A stretch of 64,000 nucleotides of DNA from AV40 sp035568175 (GTDB lineage Bacteria; Verrucomicrobiota; Verrucomicrobiia; Chthoniobacterales; UBA10450): positions 230,770-294,769 of the forward strand of contig DATMON010000005.1 in NCBI GenBank assembly GCA_035568175.1, given 5' to 3'. Shown here piece after piece: positions 45,425 through 53,170 of this stretch. A program made the translations under genes and the position numbers. Below the pieces are notes generated by a model. It made no database searches and was not told the DNA's origin. It saw nothing but the letters and a program-made list of their open reading frames with translations. Position 1 is the stretch's first letter; each line of letters begins with the position of its first letter.

Positions 45425-48022
45425 TTATTTGAAGGCCTTATATGTGTAGTCCGCGGTGAACCAGGAACCGTTGACTTGCGAACCCAGGGTCACGTAAATG
45501 GTGCGTCCATCTGTAGGGACGCCGTTTACCGTTTTCGAATGAACCGTCACGATTCCAGAATTAAAAATGTCGGCGCCGTGTAGCGAACTGCCCACGAAAA
45601 GGAAATTCGCGCTCGCACTCCCGGCGCTCCACGTGAAAGTCACGCTCGAGGAAGTAAATGTCGATCCTGGCGTCGGGCTAAGCATCACTGACGGTCCAGT
45701 TTGACTCGGCGTAGGCGTCGGTGTTGGCGTGGCCGTAGGCGTAGGAGTTGGCGTGGCCGTAGGCGTAGGAGTTGGCGTAGCGGTAGGTGTTGGAGTGGGA
45801 GTAGCTGTCGGCGCGGGAGTCGGAGTAGCAGTCGGGGTCGCTGTAGGAGTTGGCGTGGCTGTTGGCGTTGGAGTCGGAGTAGCAGTTGGGGTCGCCGTAG
45901 GAGTTGGCGTTGGCGTTGGAACAGGAGTAGGCGTAGGAGTCGCCGAAGGATTGAAGGCCTTATACGTGTAATCGTTCGTAGACCAGGAACCGTTGACCTG
46001 CGAACCAAGTGTCACGAAAATCGTGCGCCCATCGGTAGGAATACCGGTTACGGTTTTCGAATGAACCGTGGTTGTTCCAGAGTTGTAAATATTGGCGCTG
46101 TGCAGCGAAGTGCCAACGAAAAGGAAATTGGAAGTCGCAGTTCCGGCGCTCCACGTGAAAGTCACAGTGGAGGAAGTGAATGTCGATCCTGGCGGCGGGC
46201 TGAGTATTACTGACGGCCCTGTCGGCGGAGGTGTAGGTGTGGGCGTCGGCGTCGGCGTTCCGCCAGGGGTCGGTGTTGGAGTTGGAGTTGGTGTTGGACC
46301 TCCGGAGCAGGTCGAAAACTTAAATGAGCCGATGCGGGTGATCCAGTTCAGACCGGGCGCAGCGTAGTACATGTTCGTGTACCAAAAAGTGCAGTCGTCT
46401 GTTGGATCAACACTCATCGCGGTGTAATCACCCCAGCGAGTGCAGGGCGATCCGCCGCAGCTCCCCGTTTGGACGCTGCGGTTAACCGATTGCAGCATCG
46501 TCACTTCAGTTTGGGGCAATGTATTCAGCGGATCGGTGGATAATCGGCCAGCGTATCGAATGTCCGGTGCGACGCTGACGCTTTCAGCGGTGTAGCCCAG
46601 CGCCATGTTACCTATGTGATCTACTGCCAGAGATCCCATGAACCGGTTAAGGCCGTCGGCGCCGTTGTTGTAAATCTGTTCTTGAACCGGAGTAGTGACG
46701 ATGTTTCCGCTCGTGACATTGATCTGCGCCCACTGGATCCCAGTTGGAGTTGATGCAGATGTCGTCCCAATCGTGTGATTGACCCAGAGCGACTCGACGC
46801 CGCCAATGTTTCGATACTGGTTCTGCATCATTGCTCTGTCCGCTAGCGTATCGATGTTGTTACCGGAACTGGCCACCGGGTCAGCCGCAGCGACGTAAGC
46901 GGCCTGAGATACGTTAACGGGTCCAGTCAATGTCGAATTAGCCGGGACCGCATAGTCCGCGTGGAACTTGAACACGTCCCAAGCAAACGCAGTCGTAGAT
47001 TCGCCGACGACGTAGTTTGGCGAGCCGGCAGGCGGAGCCGTGCCGCGATAGTTGCTGGGAAGCAGAGTGAAACTATTTGAATTGGTGTCCGCCACTACGC
47101 TCCGGAGCGTCGCTCCATTGACCAGGTCGTTGATATTCAATGCATACACCCGCGCCTCCATATAGTTGGAGTTGTTGCAGGCGGAATCCAGACAATCGAA
47201 CATATTCGCGGTCATGTAGAGACCGTCGGGCCAGATGCCCATCTTTGGATAATCTGGAAACCACGGATGCGCCGCGTCGTCTGCTCTGAACGCAAAGCGC
47301 CACCAGCCGCCACTGACCGGATCGCTCGTTTTTGAAACCGCTATGCACTCGTAGTACGGACCGTTCTGAATGTCGGTCCACGAGAAATCGGCGACAATAA
47401 ACCGATCGTGCTGTGGATCGTAGATCACGGTTGGGTCGCCTCCGTGAACTGTGTCACATGGGGTTCCAGTTCCAGCCCCAGCCCATAAACCGTCGAAAGT
47501 AAAAGTTGCCAGCGCTGCTCCTCCCGTCTTGCCGTAGATTCCGATCGAGGTGTTGACAGCCTGGACGAAATGGTTGGGTCCGACGTCTCCGACCGGGTCA
47601 GGCGGATGCCCAGCGCCATTCAGGTTGAAGTTCATCCCGTCGAACGACGTTGATGGCCCTGGCATTGGAGCGAGCGGTCCCTGCACCGTCTGAGAGGATG
47701 TGGCTGCCGCACGTGGAGTCGTCGTTTGGGCTCCAGGCAAAACTTGCTTGGTCGCTGATATGGGAAGGTCGTGCTCAAGCGGGCGGTGACTGAATGTCTC
47801 CCTCTGCACCGAGGAGACGTAATGCGGCAGATTTCTCACGTCGCCGCGAAACTCTGAGGCACGCACTCGCTCGCCTTCTCTTATCTCCGGTTGAAAGGAA
47901 CCTGACATTGGCGACGCGGCAAAGCTCAACATCGCCAGCAACGCGCTCAGCGAGCAGAGTACGAAAGCGAGGAAAATGCGCGGGTTAAAGCGACCCGACT
48001 CGGAATGGGGATGTTTACGCAC
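45425..48022 (-). CDS. Large exported protein with twin C-terminal domains joined by a PT-rich linker
   Basis: An 865-residue protein from GTG 48022. A signal peptide lies at about 15-37 (IFLAFVLCSLSALLAMLSFA). The N-terminal 550 residues have PDPVGDVGPNHFVQAVNTSI, DPTVIYDPQHDRFIVADFSW and repeated F-x-x-D segments, like a secreted beta-propeller. Then come two copies of one domain, first GPSVILSPPPGSTFTSSTVT and second GPSVMLSPTPGSTFTSSSVT, both ending in V-N-G-S-W-x-x-x-D-Y-T-Y-K-A-F. Between them is a Pro-Thr-Ala linker coded by an imperfect short tandem repeat. The domain copies may bind cell-surface sugars; no enzyme motif is visible. Confidence 0.75.
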   Translation of the reverse strand: MRKHPHSESGRFNPRIFLAFVLCSLSALLAMLSFAASPMSGSFQPEIREGERVRASEFRGDVRNLPHYVSSVQRETFSHRPLEHDLPISATKQVLPGAQTTTPRAAATSSQTVQGPLAPMPGPSTSFDGMNFNLNGAGHPPDPVGDVGPNHFVQAVNTSIGIYGKTGGAALATFTFDGLWAGAGTGTPCDTVHGGDPTVIYDPQHDRFIVADFSWTDIQNGPYYECIAVSKTSDPVSGGWWRFAFRADDAAHPWFPDYPKMGIWPDGLYMTANMFDCLDSACNNSNYMEARVYALNINDLVNGATLRSVVADTNSNSFTLLPSNYRGTAPPAGSPNYVVGESTTAFAWDVFKFHADYAVPANSTLTGPVNVSQAAYVAAADPVASSGNNIDTLADRAMMQNQYRNIGGVESLWVNHTIGTTSASTPTGIQWAQINVTSGNIVTTPVQEQIYNNGADGLNRFMGSLAVDHIGNMALGYTAESVSVAPDIRYAGRLSTDPLNTLPQTEVTMLQSVNRSVQTGSCGGSPCTRWGDYTAMSVDPTDDCTFWYTNMYYAAPGLNWITRIGSFKFSTCSGGPTPTPTPTPTPGGTPTPTPTPTPPPTGPSVILSPPPGSTFTSSTVTFTWSAGTATSNFLFVGTSLHSANIYNSGTTTVHSKTVTGIPTDGRTIFVTLGSQVNGSWSTNDYTYKAFNPSATPTPTPVPTPTPTPTATPTATPTPTPTATPTPTATPTATPTPAPTATPTPTPTATPTPTPTATPTPTPTATPTPTPTPSQTGPSVMLSPTPGSTFTSSSVTFTWSAGSASANFLFVGSSLHGADIFNSGIVTVHSKTVNGVPTDGRTIYVTLGSQVNGSWFTADYTYKAFK
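45711..45945. repeat. Tandem repeat coding the PT-rich linker
   Basis: ggcgtaggagttggcgtggc and near copies repeat every 12-24 bases across this stretch, giving a Thr-Pro-Thr-Ala-Thr-Pro polymer on the minus strand. A second, shorter (TP) stretch is at about 46226-46300. Such runs expand and contract by slippage, so the linker length likely varies among strains. Confidence 0.8.
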
Positions 48023-48190
48023 GGATTACGCCGCAGCGGCTGCAGCTTGGATTGGGTTTGAGCTTGGGGAAAAACATATCTGGGATCAACAAGAAAGCAG
48101 CTAGTTCAATGCCGCCCGGGGGTTGTTTGGGGGCGTGACTATCTCTACGTTTGAACACAGCGCAAATAAAACTGTTGCGCACAACTTTTT

Positions 48191-48997
48191 TCAGTCGGCC
48201 TGAGCCCGACTCGAAAAATATGCGGTCAGGGGACTCGTTGCCGCGGCCGTCCGTTGCTTTTCGCCCAAGCCAATTTCGTGCGCTTCCCGGCCGGCTTCGA
48301 TCGCCTTTTTGAATGCTTGCGCCATGCGGATGGGATCAGACGCGATCGCGATCGCGGTATTCACCAAAACTGCGTCCGCACCCATTTCCATTGCTTCAGC
48401 CGCCTGACTCGGGGCTCCCAGACCTGCGTCGACAATGACCGGAACAGTCGCTTGCTCGATAATAATTTCGATCTGCGGTCGCGTTTCAATCCCGCGGTTG
48501 CTGCCGATTGGCGAGCCCAATGGCATGACTGTCGCGGTGCCCACGTCTTGCAAGCGTTTTGCCAGCACCGGATCGGCGTTGATGTACGGCAGCACCGTGA
48601 ATCCTTCCTTCACCAGGATTTCGGCTGCGGCCAGCGTTTCCACCGGATCCGGCAATAAATAGCGTGGGTCGGGATGGATCTCGAGCTTGATCCACGTCGG
48701 CAGACCCGCGCTCGCCGCCAAACGCGCCAGCCGCACTGCTTCCTCGGCGGTGCGTGCTCCGCTCGTGTTTGGTAAAAGCAAAAATTGTTTCGGGTCGATA
48801 AAGTCCAAAATGTTCGCGAACGGATCGTGTTTACCGGAAAGATCGGCGCGGCGAAGCGCGACCGTCACGATTTCTGTCCCGCTCGCCAACAGCGCGTCCC
48901 GCATCAATTCGTTTGAGGCGAACTTCCCCGTGCCGACAAGTAAGCGTGACGTGAATTCGCGGTCCGCGATCTTCAGCTTGGAAGGTTTGTCCGACAT
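48191..48997 (-). CDS. thiG: Thiazole synthase
   Basis: A 268-residue TIM barrel. The start REFTSRLLVGTGKFASNELM, the TEIVTVALRRADLSG strand, LLPNTSGARTAEEAVRLARL and WIKLEIHPDPRYLLPDPVET, and the phosphate site in ATVMPLGSPIGSNRGIETRP and PVIVDAGLGAPSQAAEAMEM are all classic ThiG. It joins DXP, dehydroglycine and ThiS-thiocarboxylate to make the thiazole of thiamine. No thiS, thiO/H or thiF is adjacent, so the pathway is scattered. Confidence 0.95.
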   Translation of the reverse strand: MSDKPSKLKIADREFTSRLLVGTGKFASNELMRDALLASGTEIVTVALRRADLSGKHDPFANILDFIDPKQFLLLPNTSGARTAEEAVRLARLAASAGLPTWIKLEIHPDPRYLLPDPVETLAAAEILVKEGFTVLPYINADPVLAKRLQDVGTATVMPLGSPIGSNRGIETRPQIEIIIEQATVPVIVDAGLGAPSQAAEAMEMGADAVLVNTAIAIASDPIRMAQAFKKAIEAGREAHEIGLGEKQRTAAATSPLTAYFSSRAQAD

Positions 48998-49055
48998 TAC
49001 CTAGACAATAACGAATTCGCTGTACGAATCGAATTCGTTCGGCCACTTTTCTCCT

Positions 49056-49838
49056 GTGACTAAATTTGACCTGCGTCTGGGAGACTGTGTCGGAGGTATG
49101 GCGCGCTTGCCCGGTGGAGATGTCGATCTTGTCGTCACATCGCCCCCCTACAACCTCGGCATTCGATACCGGGAATATGCTGATCACCAGGATCGACAGT
49201 TGTATTTGAATTGGTGTGCGACCTGGGCGTCGCAAGTTCGTCGGGCTCTTAAACCGGACGGCTCGTTTTTTCTCAACATCGGTTCGGCACCCTCAAATCC
49301 GATGCTTCCGCACGAAATTGTTTTCCAACTGCGCGATCTGTTCGTTTTGCAAAATACCATTCACTGGATCAAGTCGATCGCCATCGACAGTCGAACATTT
49401 GGCCATTTTAAGCCGATCAGTTCGAAACGATTTCTGAACGATTGCCACGAATACATTTTTCATTTCACCATCAATGGCAAGATCGACATCGACCGGCTCG
49501 CGCTCGGCGTGCCTTACCAGGACAAGAGCAACATCGCTCGCTGGTCACACACGCGCGGTCGCGACACGCGCTGCCGCGGCAACACCTGGTTTATTCCTTA
49601 TAAAACAATCCAGAGTCGCGCGAAAGAGCGACCGCATCCGGCCACGTTTCCCATTCAACTCGCTGAATGGTGCATAAAATTGCACGGCGTCTCGCGTGTG
49701 CGGACGATCCTCGATCCGTTTTTGGGGATCGGAAATTCAGCCGTTGCGGCGCAGCGCTGCGGCGTAAGACAATTCATCGGCTTCGAGATCGACAAGACCT
49801 ATCTCGCCGAAGCGAAGCGAAGGGTCGCGATGAAGTGA
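49056..49838 (+). CDS. Orphan beta-class DNA methyltransferase
   Basis: A 260-residue enzyme from GTG 49056. The catalytic motif IV is SPPYN (DLVVTSPPYNLGIRYREYAD) near the N-terminus and the SAM motif I is DPFLGIGNSAVAAQRCGVRQ near the C-terminus, the beta-class order of N4-cytosine/N6-adenine MTases such as CcrM and M.MboII type. Between them is the target-recognition segment with TFGHFKPISSKRFLNDCHEY. No restriction gene is adjacent and it is outside the island, so it is probably a solitary regulator/house-keeping MTase. It ends next to the YhaM-like gene, convergently. Confidence 0.88.
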   Translation: MTKFDLRLGDCVGGMARLPGGDVDLVVTSPPYNLGIRYREYADHQDRQLYLNWCATWASQVRRALKPDGSFFLNIGSAPSNPMLPHEIVFQLRDLFVLQNTIHWIKSIAIDSRTFGHFKPISSKRFLNDCHEYIFHFTINGKIDIDRLALGVPYQDKSNIARWSHTRGRDTRCRGNTWFIPYKTIQSRAKERPHPATFPIQLAEWCIKLHGVSRVRTILDPFLGIGNSAVAAQRCGVRQFIGFEIDKTYLAEAKRRVAMK

Positions 49839-50900
49839 TTAGAGCAGCTCGCCCTCTTTTTTTGATGTCGGGGCCACTGCCTGAAATTTGCCGAGAGATT
49901 TAACAAGTTTTCCCGGCAACGGCCATACCCGATCGAAAATTCGCTCCGCCAGCGGCTTCGCTGTGAGATAGCCGGCGGCGAACATTTCCAGCCGCGCATC
50001 AAGATTGTCGATATAATTGAGCGCCATCGCTTCCGGGGTTTTTGGAACAACAGGCGATCCGAATTGCTGCTCGCCATGATGCGCGCCAATGAGATGGAGC
50101 AGGTGCCGGCGCACATCTTCGGATGGGGGGGCAAAGTGTTTCCAACTCTCCGCGTTTTCGGCGCTCAATCTTCGCCAGAGCGAGTTAACTAGTTCGAGAC
50201 CGATGGAGATGTGGCCGATCAATTCGCCGCGTTCGTCGTAGTCCATGACAAAGCCGTTTTCCGGTAGAGCGTTTTCCCAGAGCTTGCCGGAATCATGAAA
50301 GAGGATTCCGGCGACGAGAAGATCGGCATTCAACTCCGGATAAAGTGGCGCGATGGACACCGCAACGCGCATCATCTGCGCGGTGTGCTCCACCAATCCG
50401 CCACGCCGCGAGTGGTGATTTCGTCGCGCCGCCGCCGTGCGCCGGAAACGTTCCCCCAACTCTTTTACGAACGCATCGCATAACGCGCGCAAACGCGGAT
50501 CGCTTATCGCGCCAGTCGTTTGGAGGATGAACTGCCAATCTGTGTTTTGTTTTGCGCGCAGCTCGGCCGGTCCTTGGAGCAATTCGTTTTTTTCCTGTGG
50601 TGTTAACGGTCGCACCGTCCATTTCTGTGCTTCGAGGCCGTATTGCGAATGCGAATTAAATTCTCCAGTAAGCTCGATGAAGTTCTCGTTGGTAAGGGAA
50701 CTGCATGCTTTGTAAGCAGGATGATCGCTCCAGACGCGCAGTGTCATCCGATCGCAGGCGTCGGCCAGACTCAGTTCGCAGTATGGTTTTTGTTCGCGCG
50801 TCAATTTCGGCGTGGCCGATTCGACCTGCACGTGGACTTTCGCCGAAACCGGGCCGCCTTGAGCGCCCCGTCGAATTTCGCTCAGCGTCATCAACTGCAT
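49839..50900 (-). CDS. 3'-5' exoribonuclease YhaM-like (OB fold plus HD domain)
   Basis: A 353-residue protein. The N-terminal OB-fold has KVHVQVESATPKLTREQKPY, CELSLADACDRMTLRVW and NFIELTGEF. The HD domain follows: NHHSRRGGLVEHTAQMMRVA, LLVAGILFHDSGKLWENALP and HHGEQQFGSPVVPKTPEAMA with LNYIDNLDARL. This is the layout of the YhaM nuclease, a Mn2+-dependent 3'-5' exonuclease for RNA or DNA. Length and layout are normal. It may also act in DNA metabolism. Convergent with the methyltransferase, with no gap. Confidence 0.85.
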   Translation of the reverse strand: MQLMTLSEIRRGAQGGPVSAKVHVQVESATPKLTREQKPYCELSLADACDRMTLRVWSDHPAYKACSSLTNENFIELTGEFNSHSQYGLEAQKWTVRPLTPQEKNELLQGPAELRAKQNTDWQFILQTTGAISDPRLRALCDAFVKELGERFRRTAAARRNHHSRRGGLVEHTAQMMRVAVSIAPLYPELNADLLVAGILFHDSGKLWENALPENGFVMDYDERGELIGHISIGLELVNSLWRRLSAENAESWKHFAPPSEDVRRHLLHLIGAHHGEQQFGSPVVPKTPEAMALNYIDNLDARLEMFAAGYLTAKPLAERIFDRVWPLPGKLVKSLGKFQAVAPTSKKEGELL

Positions 50901-50951
50901 GTCGATTTACTCTTCCTCTTCTCCGGCGCGATCGTACCGCTCCGCTAAATT

Positions 50952-51458
50952 TCAGTCGGCGGCGTTGATTGTACCGCAAGCGATGCGCGCGCCTGAATTG
51001 CCGGACGGGTCCGTCTTCAGATCGTCTTCTTTCTCATGCACGACGACAGACCTGCCAATGATCGAATCTTTTCCGCTGAGGCTCAGTTTGCCTTTCCAAT
51101 CCAGGTGGGCTTTACCAGAAGCATCCGCTTCGATGTTGCCGAGATCGCCGGCGTGATGGTCCGCCGTCATCGGTCCACCGTGATGTTTTTGAGTGGGATT
51201 AAAATGGGCGCCGGCCGACGCTGCATCTGCCGCCGAGCAATCGCCTTTTTCGTGAATGTGAAAACCGTGTTTCCCCGGTTTGAGATTTTGGATGTCGGCG
51301 ACCATTTGCACCTCGTCGCCAACTTTTGCGAATGTGACCGTGCCCGTAACCTGGCTGCCTGACTTCGCCTCCAGTTGCGCCGCTGCTTTCATGACCTCTT
51401 GCGCCTGCGCCAAACAAGCCATCGCGCAAAACATTGTTATGAAGAGAATTGTTTTCAT
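50952..51458 (-). CDS. sodC: Cu/Zn superoxide dismutase, periplasmic
   Basis: The ATG at 51458 gives MKTILFITMFCAMACLAQAQ, a signal peptide, and 168 residues in all. GKHGFHIHEKGDC holds two copper histidines, then AHFNPTQKHHGGPMTADHHA holds the bridging His and zinc ligands, and HAGDLGNIEADASG the zinc Asp region, VVHEKEDDLKTDPSGNSGAR the active-site Arg. All metal ligands appear present. It removes superoxide outside the cytoplasm. It starts 38 bases after the stop of the upstream amidase gene. Confidence 0.92.
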   Translation of the reverse strand: MKTILFITMFCAMACLAQAQEVMKAAAQLEAKSGSQVTGTVTFAKVGDEVQMVADIQNLKPGKHGFHIHEKGDCSAADAASAGAHFNPTQKHHGGPMTADHHAGDLGNIEADASGKAHLDWKGKLSLSGKDSIIGRSVVVHEKEDDLKTDPSGNSGARIACGTINAAD

Positions 51459-51496
51459 GTCAGAAACGTACGGCGCTTCTCCGCAAAAGAAAACTC

Positions 51497-52369
51497 TCAA
51501 TCAAGCAGGCGCTGCTCGATTCCGCCGTAGGCGTCGACGCGACGGTCGCGCAGAAAGGGCCAGTGCGTCCGGTGCTCGTTCACCCGGCGCCAATCGATTT
51601 CGGCAATCACGATTTCTTCTTTGTCGACTGAGCCCTTGGCAATGATCTCACCGTCGGGGCCGCAAATGAAACTTTGCCCCCAGAATTCAATTCCGTCACC
51701 ACCGGCTGGCGCTTCATGGCCAACACGGTTAGCGGCGGCGACGTAGCAGCCGTTCGCGATTGCGTGACTGCGCTGAATGGTTTCCCAGGCCGAATGTTGG
51801 GCGACGCCAAATTCTTTTTTCTCGCTCGGATGCCACCCGATCGCCGTTGGATAAAAAATAATTTCCGCGCCGCGCAACGCCGTCAGCCGGGCGGCTTCCG
51901 GATACCACTGGTCCCAGCAAATGCACACGCCGATTTTGCCGCGTTTTGTTTCCCAAGCCTGAAAACCAAGATCACCCGGGGTGAAATAGAACTTTTCGTG
52001 ATAGAGCGGATCGTCCGGAATGTGCATCTTGCGATATTTCCCGAGAAATTTTCCGTCCGCGTCAATAATTGCGGCGGTATTGTGGTAGACGCCGGCTCGC
52101 CGTTTCTCAAACAGCGACGCCACAATCGCGACGCCAAGTTCGCCCGCCAATTCGCTTAGCGCAGATGTCGATCTTCCGGGAATTTCTTCGGCCAGCTCGA
52201 AATTTTTGTGGTCCTCGGTCTGGCAAAAGTATTGCGATCGAAAAAGTTCCGGCAGACAAACGATCGCGGCGCCCTTTTTAGCGGCGTCGCGAATGAAATC
52301 GAGCCCGCGCGAGAAATTCTTCTCCGGCTCCGGGCCGCACTTCATCTGAACAAGTGCGACTTTGGTCAT
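51497..52369 (-). CDS. aguB: N-carbamoylputrescine amidase (nitrilase superfamily)
   Basis: The start at 52369 gives MTKVALVQMKCGPEPEKNFS; ATGs at 52384 and 52390 are also in frame. The 290-residue enzyme has the nitrilase triad: Glu in GAAIVCLPELFRSQYFCQTE, Lys in KYRKMHIPDDPLYHEK, and Cys in KIGVCICWDQWYPEAARLTA. ICWDQW-P-E-A-A-R is the AguB signature, so the enzyme likely turns N-carbamoylputrescine into putrescine, CO2 and ammonia. An agmatine deiminase gene is not in the window; the ArgZ-like hydrolase at 44 kb is a different family. Confidence 0.88.
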   Translation of the reverse strand: MTKVALVQMKCGPEPEKNFSRGLDFIRDAAKKGAAIVCLPELFRSQYFCQTEDHKNFELAEEIPGRSTSALSELAGELGVAIVASLFEKRRAGVYHNTAAIIDADGKFLGKYRKMHIPDDPLYHEKFYFTPGDLGFQAWETKRGKIGVCICWDQWYPEAARLTALRGAEIIFYPTAIGWHPSEKKEFGVAQHSAWETIQRSHAIANGCYVAAANRVGHEAPAGGDGIEFWGQSFICGPDGEIIAKGSVDKEEIVIAEIDWRRVNEHRTHWPFLRDRRVDAYGGIEQRLLD

Positions 52370-52393
52370 TTGTGGCTCAGGCATTCCCACAAT

Positions 52394-52460
52394 TAACCAC
52401 GAAGATCACGCAAGACACGAAGGCCAACCATAATTTTGTCTTCGTCACCTTCGTGGTGGA
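52394..52460. repeat. Interspersed 'ccacgaag' palindromic repeat
   Basis: aaccacgaagatcacgcaag at the start and tcgtcaccttcgtggtggat at the end are mutual inverted complements, with acacgaagg between. This is one of the common short intergenic repeats in this genome type. It lies between two minus-strand genes. Confidence 0.65.
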
Positions 52461-53066
52461 TCACTTCACCGTGTCCGCCGGCACGATGTCGATCTTTTCA
52501 ATCGTTACCCGCTTGGTCGGCTTGCTGTTTTCGCCCATGCTGTTTCGGGTGACTGTCGTGTCGCCGATTTTTCCGAGGACGTCGTCGCCTTTAAGTAATT
52601 TGCCGAAGGTTGTGTATTGGTGATCGAGTCGCGGCACCGGCCCGAGACAGATGAAAAATTGTGAACCCGCCGAATCGGGATCTGGTTCGCGCGCCATCGA
52701 GATCACCCCGCGCTCATGCGAGTGATCGTTGAATTCGGCTTTGATTTTGTAACCGGGGCCGCCTTCACCATAGCGATTTTCTTTGCTCGGATCTTTTGAA
52801 TTCGGATCGCCGCCCTGGATCATGAATCCTTTCACGATCCGGTGAAAAATCGTTCCGTTATAAAACCCTGCGCGCGCCAGCTTCTTGAAGTTCTCGATCG
52901 TGTTCGGCGCGGCATCGGTCCAAAACTGGACCACCATATCGCCCTCGCTCGTCTTTATTACTGCGACTTCATTTGTTGCGCTCGCCGGGCTTGCTTCCTC
53001 CTTCTTTTCTTCAGCGGCAAATAGTGCGGAGCTCAATACTAGGACCGCCAAGATCGACATCTTCAT
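52461..53066 (-). CDS. Exported cyclophilin-type peptidyl-prolyl isomerase
   Basis: A 201-residue protein with signal peptide MKMSILAVLVLSSALFAAEE and a mature KKEEASPASA tail before the domain. The domain is cyclophilin: VIKTSEGDMVVQFWTDAAPN, FYNGTIFHRIVKGFMIQGGD with the Arg, Phe and Gln of the active site, and GYKIKAEFNDHSHERGVISM. It catalyses cis-trans proline isomerisation in the periplasm. Alone in its transcription unit apart from repeats on both sides. Confidence 0.9.
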   Translation of the reverse strand: MKMSILAVLVLSSALFAAEEKKEEASPASATNEVAVIKTSEGDMVVQFWTDAAPNTIENFKKLARAGFYNGTIFHRIVKGFMIQGGDPNSKDPSKENRYGEGGPGYKIKAEFNDHSHERGVISMAREPDPDSAGSQFFICLGPVPRLDHQYTTFGKLLKGDDVLGKIGDTTVTRNSMGENSKPTKRVTIEKIDIVPADTVK

Positions 53067-53106
53067 CCTGACAACTCACACGAAGCAATGCGCCTGTCAC
53101 GAGCAA

Positions 53107-53170
53107 CTGTGGAGGCAGGCGTCCCCGCCTGCATGCGTTCAACTCGCAGCCGAGACGGCTGCCACCACAG
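53107..53170. repeat. Palindromic repeat that ends the carB reading frame
   Basis: ctgtggaggcaggcgtcccc ... gacggctgccaccacag: the outer ends (ctgtgg/ccacag) pair, with two inner hairpins (ggcaggcgtccccgcctgc and gcagccgagacggctgc). The last ten codons and stop of carB (VVAAVSAAS) are read from this repeat, so the repeat entered the 3' end of the gene. Confidence 0.75.

Noticed and set aside
45711..45945. Possible CRISPR array
   Set aside because: The units are short, in phase with codons and have no unique spacers; it is a coding microsatellite-like repeat.
45701..46213. Long Arg/Gly-rich or Val/Gly-rich frames on the plus strand
   Set aside because: They are antisense shadows of the PT-rich linker repeats in the large exported protein.
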